A DNA stretch of 64,000 bases from Deroplatys truncata (Eukaryota; Arthropoda; Insecta; Mantodea; Mantidae), in assembly GCA_030765065.1 (NCBI GenBank), contig CM060977.1, forward strand, positions 93,575,795 through 93,639,794, written 5' to 3'. Both the position numbers and the translations under genes were made by a program. Every line of letters begins with the position of its first letter. The first letter of the stretch is position 1. Below are positions 1 through 11,001 of this stretch, in pieces. The notes under the pieces were generated by a model that saw only the letters and a program-made list of their open reading frames with translations, searched no databases and was not told the DNA's origin.

Positions 1-192
1 TTGCTTACATCTCGACACGCTACTGATTCAAGGCATTGAGTTGAACACCCTCCTGGATATGCTATGAACCAGAGTTTGCTTGCTCCGCGACACGCTTATG
101 ACCAAAGGCATTGGGCTGTTCACCATGCTGGATATGGTATGATCAGGAGTTTGCTTGCTCCTCACAAGTTACTGACTGACTCAAAGCATTCG
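1..192. repeat. 75-bp tandem repeat, about 2.5 units, continues left of the window
   Basis: Two units of exactly 75 bp (1-75 and 76-150) both begin TTGCTT and share the blocks CGACACGCT, GGCATTG and TGGATATG. A third, decayed partial unit follows to about 192. This looks like the right end of a minisatellite or satellite array that begins outside the window. Short open frames here are by-products of the repeat. Confidence 0.8.
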
Positions 193-329
193 TTTGTAAT
201 TCCTTCAAAGAGGAGAATAAGCAGAGAGAAGAGAATAACCTTTGGAAGAATAGTTTTTGAAGAGTAGTTAGAGATTGGAATGGAATTGAATGCAATATGT
301 ATCGCAGGGGACTCGGCATCAATCCAGTG

Positions 330-715
330 GTGGAGGAAATTGTACTTACGCCCTTCGAGAGGGAAGGATGGGGCAAGAGGACCCCCGTGAGGCCAGAACC
401 AGGAGTGACGGCTCGGCAATAAGAGGATCCCTATAGTTTCCAGATTAAGACGTCCCGGTCAAAGGATTCAGAAAGTTCCACAGAGGGCATCCTTTTTCCC
501 TACAATGCCGCAATGGAACACCATCACCGACACTTCCAACCCACTTCCAGACATAATGGGGTGAAGGTTGAATGAAATAATTAATGGAACGATACGGACA
601 GAGAGGAAATTCGGGAACTGAGAGAAACCACTCGCCTGACAACCCAGAAAAACCCACGAAAAAAGTCATAGGTTAGAGTGGACGGTCGCCGGGAAGCGAA
701 CCAGGGACCTTCCAA
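330..715 (-). mobile_element. SINE family S2, degenerate, minus strand
   Basis: Read on the minus strand, the element starts at about 715 with a tRNA-like head (box B resembling GGTTCGCTTCC), followed by the motif TTTTCGTGGGTTTTTCTGGG and a body shared with the copies at 22.1, 24.5 and 35.6 kb. It is more GC-rich than its surroundings. The head, the body order and the segment around 430-450 match the other S2 copies. There are no protein-coding signs. Confidence 0.6.
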
Positions 716-1829
716 AAGCGCGTTACCTCGTTTGGTATAGATGGGGAAAGTAACACATCAGAACTTTATATTAATTCCTGCTTCGATATTCCAAACTGAA
801 TCATGTTTCATACCGCTGTCGAGTTGGATGACGTGTCCTGTTAATCACTGCATACTGATGCATTACAAGCTGACGTTTTATTTGATAAAATCTCATTCTT
901 ACAGGCATTTTATAGGATAAACGATTATAATTCTTCACTATGGGAGGCATTGCTAAGGGTTATTGCTCACAATATCAAATATACGGCACATGAATTGTTG
1001 ATGTCTACTGGAATTAAAATACACTTAAAAGGAAATACAATGAAGGAGGCTTCTGTTGAGATAAATGAACATTACTCGTAGAAGACTTTAAGGCACTTTT
1101 AGTGTTGCCAGATCTGCAGTGAAAAGGCTGTAACTTGGATTTTTAACAGCCTTTACGGTGTCACTATCTCCTTATGCGCAGTCTAATCTTCTTATCCTGT
1201 CGCAACTCTTCTTATTGCCTTCCTTTAGCTCTTTTCCTTCCCCGTTCTAATCCCTTTTCTTTCATGATGATCACCCGTCCCTTGCGCTAAGTCATTCCTA
1301 ACTTGGCCTTATTCTCCTTGGCGGTATAGGAGATTTCAGAAGACCATTTCACGGGTTGACTGAAGAAAGCAAACACTGTGCGACGTATCGGTTGGTTGGA
1401 CAGAGGAGCTCGTGGTTGATTAGTATGGGCTCCTAACTGTAGTATCTCTCTTTTAATTCAACGGCAGCATAGATCTCTGTTAATATCTCAGGGTTTTATG
1501 GGCAATTCTAGTTAATACGAGATTAAAACTAATATTCCACAATTGTTGAATCTGATAAATTTTACAGTTTGTACACTCGGTCAATTTAAAATTGCCCAGT
1601 GTCTGGGACACGGCGCTTGAATCGATTACTTCCATGGGCGCTTAGGACAGCCAGATTTGGTTCACAAGACTTCGTATAATCCTGTAGTAGTTATAATGGG
1701 GAACACAACTATAATCACAAAATTCTTCTAGAAAATAATTCATATACCAGATTCCAAACACACAGACGCTTCAGTGTGTTTCAATTCTGAATATTTGTAA
1801 TTAAAAGTCGCAGATTAGGAGCAAAAGGC
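716..1829. other. AT-rich sequence with nothing recognisable
   Basis: I see no long open frame, tRNA-like fold or shared repeat in this stretch. It is probably old decayed repeat or intergenic DNA. Confidence 0.4.
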
Positions 1830-2403
1830 AAAATGGTAGAAAGGACAATCAAATACTGGTTCAGAGTAAGGCTACTAGAGGAAAATGATATAATAAACCA
1901 ATGCTTGGTTGTACAGGAGAAAATGGGGGAAAAAGAAACTTGAGTGTACAAAATATAGACAACATTGGAAGAAATAGAAATGGGGGAAACATGGGCTGAA
2001 AGAAACAACAAAAGTAAGGGTTTAGAAAGTAATTAGAACAAGAGTGCAGAATATTGAGAAAAGAGAAATTACAAGTAGGTTCGAGGAAAAAATTTCATTC
2101 ATAGATTATTAATATCTTAAAACGAATAGGGAAAAAGAAAGATACATCGAAGTATACAACAAAGAGGCCAGAATGAGGTACGCATGGGCGAGGACAGGTG
2201 AATTTAGTGGCCTAACAGGGAGAAGAAGGGGGCCGAGATGTACTAAATGTAATAGATTATATGACAATGGGCATTATATTCTGGAATGCAAGACAGAATT
2301 TACAGAGAAATGGAAAAATTTACCAAAAGAGTTAAAGGTTGGTAAGATTTTTAATACGAGATCAAATGAATATATAGAGAAAGCAGGAAAACTTTTGGGA
2401 TAA
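1830..2403 (+). pseudogene. Non-LTR retrotransposon ORF2 C-terminal end, broken
   Basis: The clearest part is a 76-codon frame at 2173-2403. It holds a Cys/His cluster (CTKCNRLYDNGHYILEC, a CX2C-H-C arrangement) followed by a Lys/Glu-rich tail. Such a C-terminal zinc-knuckle-like segment is typical of the end of the reverse-transcriptase protein in many insect LINEs. Upstream, from about 1830, the plus strand still reads as charged, tryptophan-containing peptide in shifting frames with several stops. The RT and endonuclease domains are absent, so this is a 5'-truncated dead copy. A DR1 repeat abuts its stop codon within a few bases. The LINE clade cannot be set from this end alone. Confidence 0.6.
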
Positions 2404-2405
2404 AT

Positions 2406-3240
2406 CGGATGTGTTACACTCACATGACTTTCACTACTCTTGCACAAACTACTTTTACAAACTCTTATTCTTCACCTACTTCGTGTTAATCGTGATAAAC
2501 ATTTGGAGAAACTATCTTATTGATAATTGTTGCAGGTGCAAGGGGAATATGGTGGGTTTTAAGTGATAATCAAATCTTTTAAGATAAAAGCTGGTTGTTA
2601 TGTGTAGCATTCCATTCTCTCTGCATATCCAGAACATAAAAAAACGAATAATGAGAAAAATTATAAGTATTGGAAAATTCAAACAAATATCAAGTAATAT
2701 TTCGGAAGTGATTCACTCAACAAAAATATGTATAGGACATAAATTGTGTGTTTTAATGAGATCTACGTTTTTTGTGTAGTAAAATTGTGACTATCTCTTA
2801 GGGTTTACCAGTTACGCAAAATTCATTCAAAATGAAGAGGATCTTTGAGGACTTTCCCAGAAAATTCAATATATACATTTCATTTGCCATGAAAGCATAT
2901 TAAACATAACACTTTAATTAAAATCGTTAGAGCCATTTTTGAGAAAATCAAAACTTTCAAAAATGTTCCATGTAAAAGGTAGTATGGGGCGGGGATTTTC
3001 TTGAACATTTTCGTGTCGTATCTTTGAAAAATACTGAACCTAAATACCAAATTTGGTATTTATTCGACTTTTTGTTTTTGAGTTATGCTATTCACTGTCA
3101 CACAGACATACACCTTTTCTAAAACGTTTTTTTTATTCAGGTGGCCTCAAAACGTGTATTTCCGGTGAAATATCGATATCAAATTTTTGGGTGGAATGAA
3201 ATACTTCCCCTACTTACTATACGTGATAGAGAAAGTAAAA
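2406..3240 (+). repeat. DR1 dispersed repeat, near full length, plus
   Basis: It starts with GATGTGTTACACTCACATGA just after the LINE stop and ends with the hallmark terminus ACGTGATAGAGAAAGTAAAA. Internal landmarks are shared with all full copies: AATCGTTAGAGCCATTTTTG, TACCAAATTTGGTATTTATT, a CA-rich stretch, and the block TTTCCGGTGAAATATCG. There is no conserved coding frame. Confidence 0.85.
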
Positions 3241-3335
3241 CTAAATTAAAAGAAATATGAAGCAAATTGAAGAAAATACGGAGAAAGAATAACAAAGTAA
3301 AAATTAAATAGTGGATACTTTATACTTCCCCATTT

Positions 3336-3610
3336 TATACAGAGTGAATCACTTAAACCTTACACAGCAAGTTTTTCGGAAATGGAAAGTGCTATTGATA
3401 TACAGTTTTCACAGCATTGAATGGTAGTCAGGGACTCGTACATTTAGCCGATAAACTGAGAAAGTGTATTTTTTGAGCAAGCATACACTTTTTTAAATGG
3501 AACAATGCCTAGTTAGATCAACAGAATAAAGATAGAGTAAATTAAAATGTCAGTGGCGTTTGGTGCAAGATTCTAGTGCAAGTGGATTACGATAAATCTT
3601 ATTTTGAAAG
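3336..3610 (+). repeat. Left terminal inverted repeat of the 3.3-5.2 kb element
   Basis: It is about 275 bp long and pairs with 4931-5218 at clearly above-chance identity along its whole length. Both arms keep the block CTAGTGCAAGTGG near their inner ends. Confidence 0.88.
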
Positions 3611-3717
3611 TTTTACGCACCGACACTTGTACAAGCTGTGGTAGCATAAACTAAAGAAAAACAAAAGGGAATTACAATACTTTTGTGGATTCTTACAAGT
3701 AAAGAGAGCATAGCCCT

Positions 3718-4790
3718 TCACAGGTTGTGTTCAAAATCACCACCAGTAGCTTCAATACACGCTTCAGTCTGCTATGGAAAGACTGCTGCACACGTTCTAG
3801 CATTTCAGCGGAAATTTCAGAGCAGGCAGCAGTAATAACACGTAGTTTCATATCGTCTGGTGTAGTTTGTACATCCTTGTAGACAGTGTCTTTCAGACTT
3901 CCCCACAGCAAAAAGTCCAAAGGGGTCAGATCCAGTGAACGGGCGGCCAAGGTACAGGTCATCTTCGTCCAATCCAACGATTTGGAAACAATCCGTTAAG
4001 ACAAGCTGTAGTACTTCGTGCACAATGGGCTGGACAGCCATCATATTGGTACCGCAAGTTCCTCCTAGTCTGCAAAGGAACGTCTTCTAGCATCTGTGGC
4101 AGATGGTCTGTCAAGAGACTGTGATACTTGTGCGAGTTCATTGCTCCTTCTATGAACAAAGGGCCTATGAACTGATGGTTCTCTATTCCATGCCACACGT
4201 GTAAGCTCCATGGACGCTGACGTTCCAGTTGATGAAGCCAACGGGGATTGTCAACAGACCAATAGTGCAGATTTTTGCGGTTTACCTGGCCATGATTAGT
4301 AAATGTTGCCTCATCACTAAACAAGATACATGATGAATCTGGAGTATCATGTCTTAATGTCCATGTACAAAAGTTAACACGATTCCCAAAATTGTTTCCA
4401 TGCAGCTCTTGATGGAGAGAGATGTGATAGCGATGGAACCTATGTCGATAGAGAATGGGCAGTACACTTGCCTGACTTATGCCACCTCCACATGCAATTG
4501 TGCGGGAATTAATTTGCGGATCTGCTGCAACGGTGGCCGAAACTTTAATTTCTGCATCTTCTCCAGTCACTTGTTTGTTTCTGTTACGTTTTCTAGGTGT
4601 TACACTACCACTTTCACGTAATTGGTTGAAGAGGTTGATAAATAATTGCTGAGGTGGTTGACGTCTATTGGGATACGTTTTCGCATACACTGTACAGGAA
4701 CAAACTGAATTCTTCCTACACTCTTTATACACCATGAGCATGTCGGCTTTTTCTGCATTAGTAAACCCCAGCTTCTACTCACGTCGTACT
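3718..4790 (-). pseudogene. Tc1/mariner-like DDE transposase, frameshifted
   Basis: This would be the cut-and-paste transposase of the surrounding element. From the N-terminus (about 4782): a helix-turn-helix region containing NAEKAD and MLMVYKECRKN, then RESGSVTPRKRNR, then the catalytic core with LFSDEATF (first acidic residue), YQYDGCPAH (second) and, in another frame, SLDLTPLDFLLWG (third). The C-terminal signature ATGGDFEHNL ends at a TGA at 3718. The reading frame changes near 4741, near 4000 and again near 3760, and a stop follows RWIGRR. The catalytic motifs resemble the arthropod family often annotated with a DUF4817 helix-turn-helix domain. It is non-functional as it stands. Confidence 0.88.
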
Positions 4791-4930
4791 GTTTGAACTG
4801 TCACAAACTAACAGACCAGAAAGTCGTAATGTAATCAATGAACAGAAAACACAATGCAAACAAACATAACATAATCGTACCTAGCCACTAAGCATGTTGA
4901 ATTGGGCAAACAATTGTCGGGGTGGAAACG

Positions 4931-5214
4931 TTTCAAAATAAGATTTCTCGTAAACCACTTGCACTAGAATCCTGCAACAAAGACCATTGACATTCCAATT
5001 TACCCTATGTTTATTCTGTTGATGTAACTAGGCATTATTTCATTTAAAAATTGTATGTTTGGTCAAAAAATACACTTTCTCAGTATTATTAAAATCTGTT
5101 TATAAGCTAAATGTACGAGCCCCTGACTACCCAATCAATGCTGTGAAACTACACATCAATAGCACTTTCCATTTCCGAAATATTTGCGGTGCAAGTTTTA
5201 GGTTATTTATCCTG

Positions 5215-5218
<4 letters not shown>
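4931..5218 (-). repeat. Right terminal inverted repeat of the 3.3-5.2 kb element
   Basis: It is the partner of 3336-3610. A few small indels make it about 10 bp longer. The outermost TA is followed by a (TA)n run. Confidence 0.88.
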
Positions 5219-5246
<28 letters not shown>

Positions 5247-5247
5247 C
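5215..5247. repeat. (TA)n microsatellite
   Basis: About 15 TA repeats directly abut the right end of the Tc1/mariner-like element. The element may have landed in this TA run. Confidence 0.9.
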
Positions 5248-5430
5248 AGCAGAATGTTAAATTTAAGGGAAAGAGAAATAATAAGCAACTCAATTCTAAC
5301 ATTGTATAAATTATATATAAAGTTAAAAGCACAATAAAAATCATTCATTCATAACTACAATACACTTTATTGATTTATGGTTATCAAGTGGAGTGGGACT
5401 AAAGCTTCTTATAATGTCAGTCTTACTGCA

Positions 5431-5490
5431 GCACTCTTAGCTCAGTGGTAGCTTACTGTTCCTAGATTGCAAGTTCAAATCTCCGCTGAG
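5431..5490 (+). other. tRNA-like sequence (pol III box A and B)
   Basis: TAGCTCAGTGGTAG is a good box A and GTTCAAATC a good box B at tRNA spacing. The acceptor and anticodon stems do not pair well, so it is more likely a tRNA pseudogene or a SINE head than a working tRNA. No recognisable SINE body follows. Confidence 0.5.
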
Positions 5491-5865
5491 TTAATTGTTT
5501 TCCCCTTTCATTTTAAACATAGGTGTAAAAGCATAACAGGTTTTCTTCGATTTTTATATATGTGGCGTTTATTAATATGAGGCAAGCTTGGCATTGACTT
5601 ATCGGTCGGGCTAAGGTTTTAACATCAGTCAATTTATTTTTATAACCATAACTTTACCATTACCGTAATTATATTTGGAAGTGAACTAAAGTAACACAAG
5701 CAACATAACTTAATTATATTACAGTAAACAAGGTTGTAAAAATTAAAGATAACAATCCACTACGGGAGGATCGATCTCGAGCTGCTTGCGTAAAAGTTAG
5801 CTAACTTAACATGGTTCTTCGTCAAGCACTGTATGGAATAGCCCAAATCAGTATCTCATGGCGTC

Positions 5866-6060
5866 GATATGGGTGGCTCAGTTGGTTAAGTGCTAGCCCT
5901 CTGATCTCAAGTTCACGGGTTCACACCCGACTTAGACCAATGGCTTTTAAGTGTGCTTATCGCGCGCCGCACAGAAGTTGAGGGGTGTGAATCGAGCGTT
6001 CATTCGAAGGGACTTTCAAACAATTTAATTGTTCAAGAGACCAGCCACTTTTAGTTTGAC
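5866..6060 (+). mobile_element. tRNA-derived SINE-like element
   Basis: The head at 5867-5939 contains box A (TGGCTCAGTTGGTTAAG) and a self-complementary T-arm (CGGGTTCACACCCG), i.e. a tRNA-like fold. A GC-richer unrelated body follows for roughly 120 bp. Only this one copy is seen in the window, so its 3' end is uncertain. Confidence 0.55.
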
Positions 6061-6141
6061 CACGTGTACATGCATATAGTGTGTTGTTTTGTTAAAGAAC
6101 ATAGGATTGTTTATTTAATTTTATTAAAATGTGTCAGTAAT

Positions 6142-6385
6142 TAAATATTTTTACTTTCTCTACCACTTGCATAGTAGATAGCGAAGGTATTGCATTCCAC
6201 CCAAAAATTTGATACCGAGATTTCACGGGAAATACATGTTTTGAGGCCCTCTAAATCTAAAAAAGTACTTTTAGAAAAGGTCCGTGTGTGTGTCTGCGAA
6301 CAGCATAATTTAAAAACGAAAAGTCGGATAAATACCAAACTTGGTATTTAGTTTCAGCATCTTTCAAACGTTCGACACGAAGATG
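6142..6385 (-). repeat. DR1 terminal fragment, minus
   Basis: It begins with TTTTTACTTTCTCTACC and runs through the CACGGGAAATACATG block and the palindromic TACCAAACTTGGTA segment. Only the terminal ~240 bp are present. Confidence 0.85.
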
Positions 6386-6574
6386 CAGAACCGTATGTAT
6401 TTGGCTCCATAAGATAATTTCGTATTACTAGTTGCGCAGAAGCGCAACTGTATTAGCATGTCTCATCGAGTTTAAATGACTAGCGGTCTAGATTTAAACA
6501 CCTTAGATTTTAAATTAATGCACATACGTTGCGTTCAATAGCATTCAAAGAAAAAAATTCCGATGTGATAAATA

Positions 6575-7306
6575 TATATGATCTTCTCTACCCTCTGTCT
6601 GTATTAGTGTGTGTACAAACTATTCTTACTAAAGCTTACTTTCCTATCTACTATAGTTTAATCCAAATAAGTCTTTGTAGAAATAGCTACATTACACATT
6701 TTACTATAGATACAAAGAGAACAGCAATAGTCAAATGTTTAAGAACTGGACCCTATATGCTGACCTTAAAACTCGATACTGTTTCTATGACATCGCGAGA
6801 AACGACTAAATATGGACAGAAATTTATAGAATGACCAAGAAATGAACAATCACAAACATTAATAACGGATATCTCAGAAATGGCTTATGCCACTAAATAC
6901 GTATTTGAAATAAGTATGTGTTTTAAACAGATCTACATTCTTGTCTAATACGTTTCCGTCTATCACTTAAGGTTCACCAGTTATACAAGATTATTCAAAA
7001 GTTCTTCCGAATGAAGTAGACTTCAGAGGTTATTCTCACAACATTCAAGATGTACATGTTATTTGTGATGTAAATATCTCTTAATATGTGGTACTTTAAT
7101 CAAAATCGTTAGCCATTTTTTAGAAAATCAGAAATTTCGAAAAGTCTTTCATGTAAACATGATTTGGTGTGGTGGGATCCTCATGTCTCATCTTTGGAAA
7201 CTATTGAGCCTAAATACCAAGTTTGGTATTTATCCAACTTTTAGTTTTTGGGTTATGCTGTTCACAGTCTGACACAAAAAACACACACAGACCTTTTTCT
7301 AAAAAA
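6575..7306 (+). repeat. DR1 (variant B), plus, 3' end missing
   Basis: It begins in the CTCTACCCTCTGTCT region and carries the variant-B landmark ATACAAAGAGAACAGCAATA and the CATCGCGAGAAAC block. It stops at a poly-A run around 7300 where another DR1 copy begins. Confidence 0.8.
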
Positions 7307-7308
7307 AA

Positions 7309-8215
7309 TCTGGTGTCTTGCACTCGTATGACTTTCTCTACTCTTGCACAAACTATTTTTACAAGCGCTTATTCTCCATCTACTTTATGTTAATCGAGAT
7401 CTTATTGCTAATTTTCTAGTAGATGCAAGGGCAATATGGTAGGCTTTAAGTAATAGTCAAATCTTTCAAGAGCTGGTTGCTATGTGAAGCATTCCATTCT
7501 CTTTGCATGTCCAGGGTATAAAAAACGAATAGCGAAATGCCATTTGAGAAAATATTAAAGTATTGGAAAATTCAAACAAATAAGCACGAATATCTCTAAA
7601 TGGTTCACTCGACAAGAAAATGTATGATATAACTTGTGTGTTCTAATGAGATCTACATTTTTTGTGTAATAAAATTTTGTCTAACTCTTATGGTTTACCA
7701 GTTATGCAAAAGTCATTGAGAATAAAGAGGACTTTTCAGGAGATATATTTCATCTGCCATAAAATATCATAAACATATGATACTTTAAACAAAATCGTTG
7801 TCATTTTTTAGAAAAATCAAAATTTCCGAAAATGTTCCATGTAAAGGGTAGTCTGAGTTGGAGGGATTTTCTTGAAAATCCTTGCGTTGCATCGAATACC
7901 AAGTTTGGTATTTATCCGACTTTTCTTTTTTGAGTTATGTTGTTCACAGACTGACAGATACACAGACACACATGGGCATGTTTCCAAAAATGATCTATTT
8001 GTATTCAGGCACTTCAAAGCATTTATTTTCAGGGAATGTTGGGTGGAATGCAATACTTCTCCTATTTACTATACGTAGTAGAGAAAGTAGAAATGCTTTT
8101 TTATGGATTCAGTGGGCCTCAAAACATGTATCTCTGGTGAAATCTGGATTTAGAATTTATGGGTAGAATACAATACTTCCGCTACTTACCATATGTAGTA
8201 GAGAAATTAGTTTAA
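7309..8215 (+). repeat. DR1 (variant A), plus, with duplicated terminal segment
   Basis: This full-length copy directly follows the truncated copy. Its terminal ~110 bp is present twice: one copy ends near 8087 in ACGTAGTAGAGAAAGTAG and a second, more diverged copy ends near 8210. It shows that the last segment can duplicate in tandem. Confidence 0.8.
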
Positions 8216-8289
8216 CTAATAAATCTGCAAGGTATCAAAGTGAGGGTGTTCACGTGCTATTGTACTGTATTATCTACACAACTGCCGCT

Positions 8290-9419
8290 AGGAAGATAAT
8301 AGAATAAGTTTTTGTAAGAGTAATTTGTAGAAGAGTGAGTAGAGAAAGACACGTGAATGCAGCACATCAGACTTTCTTCAATTTAGTTTGTTTGCCGGTT
8401 ACAGAAAACTGAATGTGATAATTTCGTATAACGAAGAGCATTAAAAGCGATAATACCACAAACGGCCTAATCGGTTGAAATGGAGGCCGTTCTTAGATTG
8501 GATTGGTCAGTATCAAACCCTGATATGTAAACGGAATGGTTAATATAACAATTTGGAATTCGCCCGACGCCCTCTGTCAGAGAAGCACCCTACTGCCACA
8601 CGCAAACCTATGCCTGCGAATAATTTGGCAAGTCCTTTGCTTCGAGTTGAGTGCCTGCATGTTTTATACTCTGTGGCGAGGTGGAAAGAGCCCTTAAAGC
8701 GCTTTGGTTTACTGGTCCCCAATAGTCAGCCAGCAGGACTGCCAACAAATTCCGGATGTGGCTGTGGTTCACACTCAGGAATGTCTGCGTGTGAAACGTT
8801 TAACTTCAGAACGTTTAAACCGAGTTCTGTTCGTAGCACTCAAGTATTATTAGAATATTTTTGAGTCACGAACCTAAGAAATCACGCCAAAGGCTGTCTT
8901 GCCAGACAGTTAGAGGCAAAATCCTGCCTAAAAGCTGTCTGTAAGAGTTGCCTTTTTTCTGTAAGAGCGGAAGGTAAATACGTCCCTCTCCATCTTTTCC
9001 TTATGACCCATATTATATTCTTGATTAATCTGTTTCCGGCAATTAAGACTTCTTCAGGCCATTTAACATGCATTTCCTTCACTTGTTATTATCCATTCCA
9101 TTTCTTGCTCTATGCATTGGACCACAGAATCTTTAGGACTTCGAATTGATAACGTATACGGACTACAAGACGTGCTTTTTTCTTTGAAAAATTTCTTCCA
9201 AAATTCAGGTGCGTCTTATGCTCGAAACATATTAAAATTTCCAGATTTAAAATTTCCGCCAACTTTAAAAATGGCCGTATATTCGATGCCGCGGGAAACC
9301 TGCCGTTGCCTGGCAACATTGGATTCAACCGGCAGCAGCAGCACGCCGATGCGACAAGCATGAGTTGCAGGGATTCACAACAATGCTATCTGTATCTCTC
9401 TCTCTCCTCGCCATCACAA
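8290..9419. other. Minus-strand DR1 end fragment, then unrecognised sequence
   Basis: Positions 8290-8392 are the 5' end of a DR1 copy in minus orientation (GAGAAAGACACGTGAATGCA). From about 8395 to 9419 I recognise nothing. Frames of up to 103 codons exist (for example 8553-8864 plus) but show no domain signature. Confidence 0.45.
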
Positions 9420-10245
9420 GACATGTATACTGTCTATAACTTTTTCACTAAAGTTGAAAGGAAAAGTAAACAAATACATATTTTCCGACTCTTGTGTGCT
9501 TTAACAGCGCTTCAACAAATTTCAACCTCACAAAGTATTGTTAAAGAACAACAGAAACTGTACAAACAAATACTAATCTCAGGTAAATCAGTATCATTTG
9601 CCTGGACTCCGTCTCATGTCGGATTTCTGCGAAATGAATCAGCTGATCAGGCAGCCAAAGACGCCACCAAACATCCCCCTCAAGACATCTACATCCCACA
9701 CACGGACTTCATCAATTTATTCAAAATGACTTGCATTAGTCAATGGAGACAAACATGGAAAGCCAAATCTAGAAGCAAGTTACACGATGTCTACAATTCC
9801 GAGTCCAAACTTCAACACTATTATTTCAACCGCAAAGACCAGGTTGTATTAACACGAATACATATTGAACATACTTTTATAACACACAAACATCTCCTCA
9901 ACCGTGACCTTCCTCCTATGTGCGACCTCTGCAAAGATCCAACATCCCAGTTCATCGGTTCGTTACAGCCTGCCGTCGCTATGCACAACACAGAGAAAGA
10001 CGTGACATCCCCAACAGCCTACGAGGTGCCCAAAATTCAGCACAACAAATAACTTCAAACTTTATGAAAACGACAAAATTATATAGTAACGTATAGCATA
10101 CTTAATCTAGAGAATTTAACGTTGTGTGTACTATTACTATTTAAAATATTGTAGTTTTCATTATAAATATGTTCTGTACTCTAAACTAATGGCGATATGA
10201 CTTTATAGTTGAAGCAACAATAAAGAAAGTAAAATAAAACCTGAA
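9420..10245 (+). pseudogene. LINE ORF2 RNase H domain and 3' end
   Basis: The frame ending at 10052 contains a SLSALTALQ-like region (seen as LCALTALQQ) and the strong RNase H signature FAWTPSHVG..NESADQAAKDA. In the family that second segment supplies a conserved His and Asp near the active site. A region with CDLCKDPT follows, corresponding to the C-terminal Cys motif of Jockey/I-type LINE ORF2 proteins. Upstream RT and endonuclease regions are missing, so this is a 5'-truncated insertion. After the stop an AT-rich 3' UTR runs to an AATAAAG/AAATAAAA tail near 10240. The frame is open for about 210 codons, so this is a relatively young copy. The first ~40 codons of the longest frame (from 9306) are probably not LINE. 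Confidence 0.75.
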
Positions 10246-10692
10246 TGTAACACTCCGCCAAGCACATGGCAGCACCACATAGAGGACGACGGGAACTACG
10301 TACCCGTGATAGGAAATTCCTTCAGACAGAATGCGAACACAGTATATTGCGCAGCTTGGGGATCATTAGGTTTTAAACACTGTATGTCTTACTCCTATAT
10401 TTTGCCTTGCATCCTGAACTTCTAATATATAATTCTAAGAGTAGACAAATAAAAGTTTTACCTGAACAGTTCTGCATCTGTGGCTAAAGATATTGGATTA
10501 ATCTGATCTTAAGTTCAGATTTTGGAAGTCTGATATCAGTGCAACATTTAAGAAAATGTTTAGCACTATTAGGTTCATTTCACACTGGGACAACGGTGAC
10601 GGTCGCTAGTGACGGTCATCAGTGATTGCGGTGAACACGCCTAGGTCACTGGTGTCGGAAACCGCAAGTATTGCCAACTGATTGTTAGTAAA

Positions 10693-10985
10693 ATGGACTC
10701 GAGTGAGGAGAAACTTCTGTTCTTAGTATTTCCACGCAGGAGTAGGAGGGGACTGAAGAGAGAGCCTTCATTACATGTTCATCCACTGCTGTGTGACCAG
10801 CTGTAGGAAGGATTGTTTTACACTCTGCATGACGATTTGAAACAAGATGGAAGGCATTTTATTTAATATTTCCAAATGCCAAAATCTTCATTTGGTGAAC
10901 TACTAGAAAATGTGAGAGATTCAATCACAGGAATTGACATTATACTAAGAAGACTATTAAAGCATAAGAAAAAATTGATATCCCA
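10693..10985 (+). pseudogene. PIF/Harbinger nuclease, N-terminal fragment
   Basis: The frame starts with MDSSEEKLL, then an Arg-rich run, then HVHPLL, and after a stop continues with FYTLHDDLKQDGRHF and FQMPKSSFGELLENV. This succession (acidic start, basic run, HPL, then phenylalanine-rich segment, then a MSKSTFDELL-like motif) is the usual N-terminus of insect Harbinger transposases. The catalytic DDE domain is absent; sequence after about 10985 is lost or replaced by the mariner. There are in-frame stops. Confidence 0.75.
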
Positions 10986-11001
10986 CATAGCAGGACGACT
11001 T

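Larger units (their letters stand above)
3336..5218 (-). mobile_element. IS630-Tc1-mariner element with ~280-bp terminal inverted repeats
   Basis: The two ends are long inverted copies of each other (3336-3610 and 4931-5218). They share, for example, TTTCGGAAATGGAAAGTGCT and ACAGCATTGA at matching distances from the ends. The outer termini read TATACAG on both sides, consistent with the TA target duplication typical of this superfamily. A broken transposase lies between them on the minus strand. At 1.88 kb it has the size of a full-length element. It is dead because of coding lesions, although its ends are well preserved. Confidence 0.9.

Noticed and set aside
5431..5490. Functional tRNA gene
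   Set aside because: Box A and box B are good, but acceptor and anticodon stems do not pair, so only a tRNA-like sequence is claimed.
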